This document shows positions 25,708 through 34,926 of a stretch of DNA of 64,000 nucleotides, one piece after another. Source of the DNA: Aquimarina acroporae (GTDB lineage Bacteria; Bacteroidota; Bacteroidia; Flavobacteriales; Flavobacteriaceae). The stretch is from positions 85,595 through 149,594 of the forward strand of contig NZ_JALPRE010000015.1 in assembly GCF_023195925.1 (NCBI RefSeq), in the 5' to 3' direction. A program made the position numbers and the translations under genes. The number at the start of each line of letters is the position of its first letter. Position 1 is the first letter of the stretch. The notes beneath the pieces are model-generated. The model did not search any database. It was not told where the DNA came from and saw only the letters and a list, made by a program, of their open reading frames with translations.

Positions 25708-27384
25708 ATGAAACTTCGCATACCCCTTTTCTTGTTTTTGATTTCTGTAATTAGTGTTGCTCAGGAAGCAGATACAACATTGGTGCGTTTACAAAAAGAA
25801 GTGAAATCAGCTTCAACAGATTCTGTGAAAATTAATGCTTTAATTGATTTGAGTTCGCACCAAATGGGAGGAACTTTAAGTCATGCTGAGAACTCCTTGA
25901 AGGAAGCCTTATTACTCATAAAAAATCATAAAAATGGTATAAACCAACGTCAGTTAGGAGCGGCGTATATACAAATGGGTGTGCTCAATCGTCGCAAGGC
26001 TTTTCATACAAAAGCTATAGATTATTATTTAAAAGCTTTAGAGATTTTTAAAACGTATAATGATTCTTTATTAATTTCAGATGTTTATCATAATCTGGGT
26101 ATGGCCTATAGGCATCGAAAGAATCATGATAAAGCCATAGCGTTTTATAAAAAATCAATTGAAATAAAAAAAAATATTAAAGATACTCACGGTCTTGGAG
26201 CTGGATATAATATGATGGGAGTATCCTATAGACAAAGCAATAAATTAGATTCTGCTCTGGTATGTTATGATAAGGCTAAGCGCCTTTTTGTATCTATTAA
26301 AAGTGTAGATAACTTACAAAGAGTTAATAATAATTTAGGGGCTTTATTTAGGGAGAAAGGAAATTATAAAGAAGCACTTCGTTTAGGAAAAGAAAGTGTT
26401 GCCTATGCTAAACGCTTAAACAAGCAATTTTCTTTATGTACGGCTTATTACAATCTTTCTACGCTATATAAAAGGATGGAAGATTTCCAGTCCTCATTAC
26501 AGTATGCAGATTCTTCACTGGTTATTGCAGAAAAAGAACGATTTAGAGATCGAATTGCTTTGGGATACCGAAGAAAAAGCTTTTTGCACCATAAGATGAA
26601 TAATTATAAGCAAGCGTATTTTGATTATCGAATCTTTAATAGGCATTCAGATTCTATTTTCAATATTGATAACATAAAAAAAATACAGGCTTTAGAATTA
26701 AACCATAAATTCAATCAGGAAAAACTAGCCGATAGCTTAGCATTTGCGCAAGAAAAAAGGCAAGTAGCTTTACTAGCCAAAGCAGAGGCTTCAAAAAAGT
26801 GGTTGTATTTTGCGTTGTTTTTACTTACTGCAATTGCCGCTTTGGTAATAGGTTTTTTGACGAGAAGAAATTATAAAAATAAGGCTCGTATATTAACAGA
26901 AAAGCTTGAAAAAGAACAAGCTCAAAAAGCATTGTTGGATACCAAAGTGAAAGCCAGCGAAGAAGAAACAAAGAGACTTATTGCCGATAATAGCATGCGT
27001 TTAGAGTTTAAACAAGATTTTCTCAATCGCTTAAAAAATGAAATTGCACCGGAGGCTTCAGATACGGTGAAAAAAGCGATCAATGCACTTACCGCAGAAC
27101 TAGAAGTGCAAATCAAAACCGAAGGAAAACTATCGGGATTACAATCCAAAATCGATGAGGTAAATAAAGGTTTTGATGCCAAACTTCGAGAGTTGTATCC
27201 GGCGCTTACCAAATCTGAACGCGAAATGTGTGCTTTATTGCGCCTTAATCTTTCCATAAAAGAAATCATGACCGTTCGCAATGCTTCTATAGATTCTGTC
27301 AAATCTACGCGTTATCGTATTCGCAAAAAACTAGGACTTTCTTCGGGAGAAGAGTTGGAAAAATTCATTCAAAATATCAGCTAG
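25708..27384 (+). CDS. Transmembrane TPR-HTH one-component regulator, second copy
   Basis: A 558-residue paralog of the protein at 18060 with the same plan: signal segment (IPLFLFLISVISVAQ), TPRs (residues ~30-310), a membrane helix near 365-385 (WLYFALFLLTAIAALVIGFL), coiled coil, and a C-terminal HTH (LTKSEREMCALLRLNLSIKE, then VKSTRYRIRKKL). The ATG at 25708 is chosen over a TTG 9 bases upstream. The stop is 6 bases before operator D and the 2193-residue LRR gene lies beyond, so it is the likely activator of that operon. Confidence 0.88.
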   Translation: MKLRIPLFLFLISVISVAQEADTTLVRLQKEVKSASTDSVKINALIDLSSHQMGGTLSHAENSLKEALLLIKNHKNGINQRQLGAAYIQMGVLNRRKAFHTKAIDYYLKALEIFKTYNDSLLISDVYHNLGMAYRHRKNHDKAIAFYKKSIEIKKNIKDTHGLGAGYNMMGVSYRQSNKLDSALVCYDKAKRLFVSIKSVDNLQRVNNNLGALFREKGNYKEALRLGKESVAYAKRLNKQFSLCTAYYNLSTLYKRMEDFQSSLQYADSSLVIAEKERFRDRIALGYRRKSFLHHKMNNYKQAYFDYRIFNRHSDSIFNIDNIKKIQALELNHKFNQEKLADSLAFAQEKRQVALLAKAEASKKWLYFALFLLTAIAALVIGFLTRRNYKNKARILTEKLEKEQAQKALLDTKVKASEEETKRLIADNSMRLEFKQDFLNRLKNEIAPEASDTVKKAINALTAELEVQIKTEGKLSGLQSKIDEVNKGFDAKLRELYPALTKSEREMCALLRLNLSIKEIMTVRNASIDSVKSTRYRIRKKLGLSSGEELEKFIQNIS

Positions 27385-27390
27385 ATTATA

Positions 27391-27445
27391 TACGTAGCCC
27401 TACGTAAATTACCATAAATAAAGGGGTTTGCCACTTTTTGCCACC
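27391..27445 (+). promoter_or_regulatory. Operator D (palindrome plus TGCCAC direct repeat)
   Basis: TACGTAGCCCTACGTA (27391-27406) has 7-base arms around CC. TGCCACTTTTTGCCACC (27429-27445) mirrors the TGACAC pair of operators B and C with the same 10-base spacing, and TTTG falls at 27437-27440. The leader to the ATG at 27550 is about 100 bases. Confidence 0.65.
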
Positions 27446-27549
27446 GTTAAAATTTTCTTAAAGAAGGTTTTGGTGTTTATTTTGTCCTCAGTTTGAAGAA
27501 GATCGTTTTTGATCGCTTTGAATAGCTTATAAATTCAAAAGCCCCTTGT

Positions 27550-30500
27550 ATGAAAACAAAACTACTCTTTTCGTTTTTCTCCTTATTTACCTTTGTCTTA
27601 ATTGCTCAGGAAACCTATGTGCCCGATGATGCTTTTGAAGCTTTTTTGGAAGCCAATAGCATGGGTAATGGGATTGCCAATGATGATATGGTATTTACTT
27701 CAAGAATAGAAGGTGTTACTGATTTAGATATTTCAGGATTAAGTATCAGTGATGCGACGGGTATTGAAGATTTTATAGCACTACAAAATCTGAACTGTTT
27801 TAATAACGCATTGTCTAACATTGACCTTTCACAGAATGTAGCATTACAAATTCTAGCTATAGGCAGAAATAACCTTAATAGTCTAGATCTTTCACAAAAT
27901 ACAGCATTAACTTTTGTAAGTTGTTTACGAAACCAAATTACAAGCTTAAATGTTTCCCAGAATACGATGTTGGAAAGTTTGTATTGTAGTAATAATCAGC
28001 TCAACAACCTTGATGTTACTAACAATCCAGCATTAAAAATTCTATCCTGTTATAGCAATTCGTTAGAAAGTTTGGATGTAACGCAAAATTCGTTGTTAGA
28101 AGACTTAGATTGTGTCGATAATGATCTAACGAGTTTAGATGTTTCTCAAAATACAGAGTTGTTAGAACTGCAAGCCTACGAGAATGAGTTGACTAGTTTA
28201 GATGTTAGCAATAATGTGAAGCTTGTAGAACTGTTTGTCGAAAGTAATCAAATTACCAGTTTAGATCTTTCTAAAAATGTATTGATCGAAGATGTATCCT
28301 GTGCATTTAATCAGCTTACCTATTTAAATCTTCGAAATGGAAATAATACGAATTTCAACAATAATGATTTCGATATTCGTAACAATCCAGGATTGACTTG
28401 TGTAACGGTTGATGATATTACATATGCTGATGCAAACTTCACAAGAAAAGATGTACAAACAGAGTTTAAGCTATTCTGTTCTGAAACCTATGTGCCCGAT
28501 GATAATTTTGAAGCGTATCTAGAAACCCATAATGAAACAGGAGGAGTAGTTTCCGTAGGTGATCCAACAAGTATGGGGAACGGTATTGCCAATGATGATT
28601 ATGTGGGAACAGAAAGAATTCAAAATATTATTACGTTAAACATCTCCAATCAAGGAATTACAAATCTTGCTGGTTTAGAGGGTTTTGCAAGTTTAGAACA
28701 GTTGCGAGCATTTGATAATATTATTACTTCAGGAAGTTTAGATGTAACGGCAAATACAAACTTAACAGAAATCTATTGCTCAGACATGGGATTGAATACT
28801 GTTAATGTTTCTGGATTAACAAAATTGCAGCGTCTTGAATTTCGTAATAATAACCTATCTAATATTGATGTGAGTTCGAACTCAAACTTAAATTATTTTA
28901 ATATTGATGGGAATAATTTTACAACAGTCGATGTAAGTGTGAATACTTCTTTATCAGATTTAAGAATTAGAGACAATGTTGTATTTTCTACAATAGATAT
29001 AACGAACAATACAAACTTAATTAGCTTGTATTTAGGAGGAAATTCCTTAAGAACTTTAGATGTGTCAAATAATACATTATTAGAAACAATTAGCGTTGGT
29101 GAGAATCAATTAACAACAATCGATGTGAGTGGGTTAGGCAACTTAACCGATTTATTCGTCGAAGATATGCCAATGTTTACTTCACTAGATGTGACTAGCA
29201 ATGCAAATCTTGAAGACATTGGAGTTAGTAATACTGGTTTATCTGTTTTAGATGTAAGCACAAACACCAAGTTAATTGAGGTGTATGTAAACAATACAGC
29301 TATAGAAGTGTTAGATTTTAGTGCAAGTCCTGATATTGAATATATCGAGTGTCAAAATGGACAATTAACTTCGTTAAATCTTAAAAATGGTAATAACAGT
29401 AGCGATATAGAATTATATGCTACCGGAAATGCGAATTTATTTTGTATCCAAGTCGATGACCCTACAGCCAGCTACTTGTCAGGCTGGGAGAAAGATGCAA
29501 CGGCAAGTTTTAGTGATGATTGTAATTGGACCTATGTGCCCGATGATAGGTTTGAGGATTATTTAGAAACACATGATGCTGATAATAACAATGTAGCTGT
29601 TGGAGATCCAACTAGTATGGGAAACGGAATTGCTAACGACAATTTTGTGAAAACAGCAAATATTGAAAATGTTACTGATCTATTTATTGGATTTCAAGGA
29701 GTTACAGATGTAACTGGTTTAGAAGATTTCTCCGCACTAGAAGTCGTGTTTCTTTTTAATAATGTATTGACTGATACTGATTTAGATCTTACAGCTAATA
29801 CAAATTTGAAGAGAATTGAAGCTAGTGCTATGGGATTAACCAGTATTAATATCACAGATTTAACTGCATTAGAGCGGCTAGAGGTATCGCGTAATGACTT
29901 AACCACTATTGATCTGTCTACAAATACAGCGCTAAAAGATTTGATTATTTCTACAAATAATTTATCTGGTTTAGATGTAAGTGCCAATGTACTATTAGAA
30001 GATTTACAAATTCATGAAACAACCTTAAGTAGTATTGACATAAGTGCTAATGTGAACTTGACTCGAATCATTGCGTCTTTGAATCAGTTTACTACATTAA
30101 ATATTGAGAATAATATACTATTAGAAGATATAAGGCTAAGCAGAAATCCTCTCACATCAATCGATGTAAGTCATCTTACAAATTTAGAAAAATTAGACCT
30201 TGATGAAACGAATGTCGCCTCTGTAGATGTCAGTAATAATGTAAACGTATTAGATTTTAGCGTAACAGATAACGATGATTTAAACTATGTAAATGTTAAG
30301 AATGGAAACAATAGTGCTATTACCGATTTTGAAGTAGATGGTTGTCCTAATTTGACTTGTATTGAAGTAGACGACTCAACTGCCGGGTATTTAACAAGTT
30401 GGGTAAAGGATGTTACCGCAAGTTTTGCAGAGTTCTGTCGATTTACTAGCATACCAGATGCTAATTTTGAAGCCTATTTGGAAACACATAATGAATTTGG

Positions 30501-33500
30501 AGGTTCGGTTGCTATAGGAAGCGCAAATAGCTTAGGGAACGGAGTTATTGATGACCATTTAGTCCCTACCGAGAAAATTGAAAATATTCAACTCTTGACT
30601 CCTAGAGATGAGGGAATTGAAGATTTTACAGGAATTGAAGATTTTAAAAGTCTGATTCGTTTTTGGATTGACGAAAATCCATTAACCAATACGAGTTTAG
30701 ACCTCACCAATAATACTTTATTAGAAAGTATCACTGCAGACGATACAAAATTGACAAGTATTGATATTACAGGATTAACCGTGTTAGAAAGTTTAGCCGT
30801 GGCAAATAATAGTCTCACCAGTGTAGACATCTCAACCAATACGACTTTACGATTTTTGAATGTAGCAGATAATGATCTCACAAGCTTGGATATAAGTGCC
30901 AATGATTTATCAAGTTTGACGGTTATGAACAATAATTTAGGGGCGATAGATATAAGGAATCAGGCTAATTTGACATCATTGTATTGCGAAAATATAGGTA
31001 TTACTACATTAGATATTCAAAACAATCCATTATTAGAAAATCTGGAATGTGGTAGTAATGCTTTAAGCACCCTCGATGTAACCCATCTTACCGATTTGTT
31101 TTACCTGTCTTTTAGTAATACCAGTATAAACGAAATAGATTTAAGTAACAACACCAACTTAAGTAGATTAGAGTGTGATAGTACACCACTTACGTATTTA
31201 GATTTAGTGAAACAGAACACTCTGGATAACTTATCTTGTAAAAATGCACAACTTACAGGCTTGAATTTAAGAAGCGGAAACAATGCCGATTTGGATAATA
31301 TGGATGTTACCGGTAATCCAAGTTTAACGTGTATCGAGGTTGATGATCCATCTGCTGCAGTAATAGCAGGTTGGTTAAAAGATGCTACTGCTACTTATGC
31401 AGAGTTTTGTAGAATGACGTATGTGCCAGATGATGCTTTTGAAACGTTCTTAGAAAATCAAGGGTATGGTAATGGAGTAATTGATGATTATGTATATACC
31501 GCCTTAGTTGAAGTGTCTGAAGGATTTAATCTACACAATGGTTTGGTTGTAGACATGACTGGTATCGAAGATTTTAGGGATATGTGGTTCCTAGGATGTC
31601 GTAACAATACTAATTTGACGAGTATAGATTTAAGTAATAATACGAAACTGAGTGTAATTACTTTAGCAAATAACAATTTAGCGAGTTTAGATCTATCCAA
31701 TAATGTGCTTCTGGAACAAGTATACCTTGATGGAAATACCAATTTAGGAGATGTAGATATTTCTACACTTACTGCTTTAACCAATTTAAGTGTATCTAAT
31801 ACAGGGATCAATTCCATAGATATTTCTAAGAATCCATTATTAAGACAACTAATCTTAAATGAGAATAATTTTACAGAGTTAGATATATCGGCTTATCCAA
31901 ATATTTTACAATTACGCGTAGCAAATAACCAATTAACTTCCTTAAACGTAGCGAACGGAAATAACGATAATTTTACCTGGTTTGACGCACAAGGAAATCC
32001 TGATTTAACCTGTATTAAAGCTGATAAAGTAGTTCAGTTATATCCAGATATTTGGGAAAAAGATGATACGGCGAATTTTGCGATTTATTGTGACTTGACT
32101 TTTGTACCTGATACTAATTTTGAAAATTATTTAGAAACACATGATGCTGATGGAAATGCAGTTGCTCTTGGTGATGCATCTAGTATGGGTAACGGAGTTG
32201 CAAATGACAATCAGGTGTATACAGAAAAAATAAATACAGTAGTTGATTTAGATATAAGCAGTCTTGATATTTCAGATTTAACCGGTATTGAAGCCTTTGC
32301 TGCGCTGGAATCATTAAATGTTGATTATAACGATTTAACTTCGTTAGACCTAAGCAGTAATACCAACTTAAGAATTTTAGATGCTGCTGAAAATGATTTA
32401 ACTGAATTAGATTTATCGGTTATCCCAGCTTTAGAAGAAGTAGAATTACGATCTAATAATATAAGCACATTAACTGTAAATAATCCAAATCTAAAAAAAC
32501 TTAGAGCAAGTAAAAATCCATACACATATTTAGACGTAACTAATTGTCCACAATTAGAAGAACTTTCGGTTACGCAAACATTATTAGTATCACTAGATGT
32601 TAGAAATGGAAATAACAATCTAATGACTGATTTTAATGCTAGATTTAATGATGATTTGATATGTATTCAGGTAGATGACCCTACTGCACCATATTTAAGT
32701 AGTTGGGAAAAGGATGATACCGCAAGTTTTAATGACGATTGTGTAGCCCCTGTTATTACGTTAACCGGTGCTAATCCACAAGTTGTTGAGCTAGGTACGA
32801 CTTATACAGAATTAGGAGCTACTACAGATGATGGAAGTGCTGTATTGATCGATGCATCATCAGTAAATAGCAACCAACTTGGCCAGTACACCGTTACCTA
32901 TAATGCAACAGACGCTTCCGGTAATATGGCTATAGAAGTTACTAGAACGGTGGACGTAGTAGATACGACTGCTCCTGTTATTACTTTAACCGGTGCTAAC
33001 CCACAAACCATAGAATTAGGTACGACCTATATAGAATTAGGAGCTACTACAGATGATGGCAGTGCTGTATTGATCGATGCATCATCTGTAAATACCAACC
33101 AATCGGGTCAGTACACAGTTACCTATAATGCAACTGATGCCTTAGGTAATACTGCCGTACAAGTAACCAGAACAATTGATGTAGTAGATACTACTGCTCC
33201 TGTAATAACTTTAATCGGTGCCAATCCGCAAGAGATCGTATTAGGATCTGATTATACAGAGTTGGGAGCAACTACCAATGATGGTAGCGTGGTAAATATC
33301 GATACTTCAGATTTTATTGATGCGGTAGGTAGTTATATCATTAGGTATACAGCTAGCGATGCTTCAGGCAATGCTGCAATGGAGGTGACCAGAACGGTTA
33401 ATGTTGTGAACAGTTGTCCTATCCTAAGTTTACCATCCAATAATTTCACGATTACAACGGCTAGTGAGACTTGTGTAGATAAAGATAATGGTATACTTAC

Positions 33501-34131
33501 TATCGGTGCTGCTACTGCATTAGATTATCATACCACCATTAATGGAGAAGATTATAATTTTACGTCTTTACTTGCGATACATGATTTACCACCTGGTACT
33601 TATTCAGTATGTATAGGAGTAGAGGGTTTTAACGGTTGTGAACAATGTTTTGAGGTGGTTATTGAAGAAGCAGAATTACTATCTGGTGTTACTACTGTAC
33701 AACGCGATGTGGTTGGTACAAAGATGTTGGTAGAGCTTACTACAGGTACCGCACCATTTACGGCAGTGATCAATAATGAGGTAGTAGGTGAATTTGATAG
33801 CAAGAGTTTTGCTGTAGATGTTGTTCATGGAGATGTGTTGGAAGTTTCTTCTAGTGTAGATTGCGAAGGGAGCTTATCGAGCAAGGTGAGTTTATTCGAT
33901 GAATTTAGAATAGCTCCGAATCCTACCAGAGGCGATGTTACGCTATCGGTTCCAGCAACGGCCGTTTCTGAGATGAAGATATCGATTTATAATTCGATAG
34001 GAGTAGTAGTTTCTTCTGGGGTGTATGCTGTAGATTCTAGTAGTGTAGTCTTGCCAATGACAAACTTACCACAAGGGATATATCTTATATCGATTGAAGG
34101 AGGAGTAACTTTTAAGGTGGTTAAACAATAA
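27550..34131 (+). CDS. Giant T9SS surface protein with six LRR blocks and three Ig-like domains
   Basis: A 2193-residue paralog of the 20590 product. After a signal peptide (LFSFFSLFTFVLIAQ) come six LRR blocks starting near residues 22, 312, 659, 964, 1288 and 1517. Each opens with a PD-x-x-FE-x-(F/Y)LE motif and, in most, GNGIANDD-like sequence, and closes with LTC(I/V)-x-VDD and a WEKDATASF-like strand. Three DUF5011-type Ig domains (~1733-1955; the first two nearly identical) precede a Cys-containing domain and a T9SS type A sorting domain (FRIAPNPTRGDVTLSV to FKVVKQ). The GNG-x-x-NDD stretches look like Ca-binding loops. It is probably an adhesin expanded by block duplication. Confidence 0.9.
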   Translation: MKTKLLFSFFSLFTFVLIAQETYVPDDAFEAFLEANSMGNGIANDDMVFTSRIEGVTDLDISGLSISDATGIEDFIALQNLNCFNNALSNIDLSQNVALQILAIGRNNLNSLDLSQNTALTFVSCLRNQITSLNVSQNTMLESLYCSNNQLNNLDVTNNPALKILSCYSNSLESLDVTQNSLLEDLDCVDNDLTSLDVSQNTELLELQAYENELTSLDVSNNVKLVELFVESNQITSLDLSKNVLIEDVSCAFNQLTYLNLRNGNNTNFNNNDFDIRNNPGLTCVTVDDITYADANFTRKDVQTEFKLFCSETYVPDDNFEAYLETHNETGGVVSVGDPTSMGNGIANDDYVGTERIQNIITLNISNQGITNLAGLEGFASLEQLRAFDNIITSGSLDVTANTNLTEIYCSDMGLNTVNVSGLTKLQRLEFRNNNLSNIDVSSNSNLNYFNIDGNNFTTVDVSVNTSLSDLRIRDNVVFSTIDITNNTNLISLYLGGNSLRTLDVSNNTLLETISVGENQLTTIDVSGLGNLTDLFVEDMPMFTSLDVTSNANLEDIGVSNTGLSVLDVSTNTKLIEVYVNNTAIEVLDFSASPDIEYIECQNGQLTSLNLKNGNNSSDIELYATGNANLFCIQVDDPTASYLSGWEKDATASFSDDCNWTYVPDDRFEDYLETHDADNNNVAVGDPTSMGNGIANDNFVKTANIENVTDLFIGFQGVTDVTGLEDFSALEVVFLFNNVLTDTDLDLTANTNLKRIEASAMGLTSINITDLTALERLEVSRNDLTTIDLSTNTALKDLIISTNNLSGLDVSANVLLEDLQIHETTLSSIDISANVNLTRIIASLNQFTTLNIENNILLEDIRLSRNPLTSIDVSHLTNLEKLDLDETNVASVDVSNNVNVLDFSVTDNDDLNYVNVKNGNNSAITDFEVDGCPNLTCIEVDDSTAGYLTSWVKDVTASFAEFCRFTSIPDANFEAYLETHNEFGGSVAIGSANSLGNGVIDDHLVPTEKIENIQLLTPRDEGIEDFTGIEDFKSLIRFWIDENPLTNTSLDLTNNTLLESITADDTKLTSIDITGLTVLESLAVANNSLTSVDISTNTTLRFLNVADNDLTSLDISANDLSSLTVMNNNLGAIDIRNQANLTSLYCENIGITTLDIQNNPLLENLECGSNALSTLDVTHLTDLFYLSFSNTSINEIDLSNNTNLSRLECDSTPLTYLDLVKQNTLDNLSCKNAQLTGLNLRSGNNADLDNMDVTGNPSLTCIEVDDPSAAVIAGWLKDATATYAEFCRMTYVPDDAFETFLENQGYGNGVIDDYVYTALVEVSEGFNLHNGLVVDMTGIEDFRDMWFLGCRNNTNLTSIDLSNNTKLSVITLANNNLASLDLSNNVLLEQVYLDGNTNLGDVDISTLTALTNLSVSNTGINSIDISKNPLLRQLILNENNFTELDISAYPNILQLRVANNQLTSLNVANGNNDNFTWFDAQGNPDLTCIKADKVVQLYPDIWEKDDTANFAIYCDLTFVPDTNFENYLETHDADGNAVALGDASSMGNGVANDNQVYTEKINTVVDLDISSLDISDLTGIEAFAALESLNVDYNDLTSLDLSSNTNLRILDAAENDLTELDLSVIPALEEVELRSNNISTLTVNNPNLKKLRASKNPYTYLDVTNCPQLEELSVTQTLLVSLDVRNGNNNLMTDFNARFNDDLICIQVDDPTAPYLSSWEKDDTASFNDDCVAPVITLTGANPQVVELGTTYTELGATTDDGSAVLIDASSVNSNQLGQYTVTYNATDASGNMAIEVTRTVDVVDTTAPVITLTGANPQTIELGTTYIELGATTDDGSAVLIDASSVNTNQSGQYTVTYNATDALGNTAVQVTRTIDVVDTTAPVITLIGANPQEIVLGSDYTELGATTNDGSVVNIDTSDFIDAVGSYIIRYTASDASGNAAMEVTRTVNVVNSCPILSLPSNNFTITTASETCVDKDNGILTIGAATALDYHTTINGEDYNFTSLLAIHDLPPGTYSVCIGVEGFNGCEQCFEVVIEEAELLSGVTTVQRDVVGTKMLVELTTGTAPFTAVINNEVVGEFDSKSFAVDVVHGDVLEVSSSVDCEGSLSSKVSLFDEFRIAPNPTRGDVTLSVPATAVSEMKISIYNSIGVVVSSGVYAVDSSSVVLPMTNLPQGIYLISIEGGVTFKVVKQ

Positions 34132-34146
34132 AACAGGAGCAGAGCG

Positions 34147-34842
34147 ATGAAAACTATAAGATATTATATAGGATTAGTGATATTAGGATTAATGATTTCC
34201 TGTAGTGGCGATGATGATGGAGGCACTCCTTTTTTTACACAGAACAGTGCTCCTGCAGTTCCTGGTTTAGTATTTCCTACCAATAATTTGACCTGTACGA
34301 GTATTGCTTTAGAGTTTGTATGGGGTGTTGCTATTGATGTTGATGGAGATTCGGTTAGTTATGATATTGAAATATCAGAAGAGAGTGATTTTAGTACCAT
34401 TGCATTTACAGCTACGACAACAACGACAGGTAAGGTATTTGATCTTGAGAAAGGGGTTACCTATTACTGGCGGGTAAAGGCCATAGATAGTGAAGGTAAT
34501 GAGAGTGATTATTCGAGTACTCAATCTTTTTTTACAGAGCCTGAAGCGACGATAAATACACTTCCAGGAGTACCAGAGTTGGTGACTCCGGCCTTAGGGT
34601 CGAGGTTATCGGGGAGCCTGGTTACTCTTAGATGGAGTGCTACCGATAGTGATGACGATGCACTATCGTATGATCTGTACTTTGGAGATACAAATCCTCC
34701 AGTCTTGTTTGCTGAAAACATTGATGTAAATACCTTCGATGTATCGGTATCTCCGGGTACAGCTTATTACTGGCGAATTGTGGTGAAAGATATTCATCAA
34801 AGTGCAACTATAGGTCAGGTATGGAATTTTAGAACAGAGTAA
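34147..34842 (+). CDS. Fibronectin type III-like lipoprotein, copy 2
   Basis: A 231-residue lipoprotein paralogous to the 24842 gene, with lipobox ISCSG, SGDDDGG linker and two FN3-like domains (GVTYYWRVKAIDSEGN, GTAYYWRIVVKDIH). It begins 15 bases after the giant LRR gene. A 79-base stretch (34645-34723) is identical to 25343-25421 in copy 1, while the first FN3 domain has drifted more. This points to recent duplication or gene conversion. Confidence 0.85.
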   Translation: MKTIRYYIGLVILGLMISCSGDDDGGTPFFTQNSAPAVPGLVFPTNNLTCTSIALEFVWGVAIDVDGDSVSYDIEISEESDFSTIAFTATTTTTGKVFDLEKGVTYYWRVKAIDSEGNESDYSSTQSFFTEPEATINTLPGVPELVTPALGSRLSGSLVTLRWSATDSDDDALSYDLYFGDTNPPVLFAENIDVNTFDVSVSPGTAYYWRIVVKDIHQSATIGQVWNFRTE

Positions 34843-34862
34843 AATTTAAAGGTATAAAACGA

Positions 34863-34920
34863 TTACGGAGGTCAGGGGCCGTAACGTATTTTTCAAGACC
34901 CACTTGATCTTCAAGTGGGT
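34863..34920 (+). terminator. Double hairpin terminator after lipoprotein 2
   Basis: Hairpin 1 (arms TTACGG 34863-34868 and CCGTAA 34879-34884) closely matches the element after lipoprotein 1. Hairpin 2 has perfect 10-base arms ACCCACTTGA and TCAAGTGGGT (34898-34920), followed by TTTT. Confidence 0.75.
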
Positions 34921-34926
34921 TTTCGA

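Noticed and set aside
27550..34131. Near-regular LRR repeats as a CRISPR-like array
   Set aside because: The repeats are in-frame coding units of about 63 bases with no constant spacer length or cas genes.
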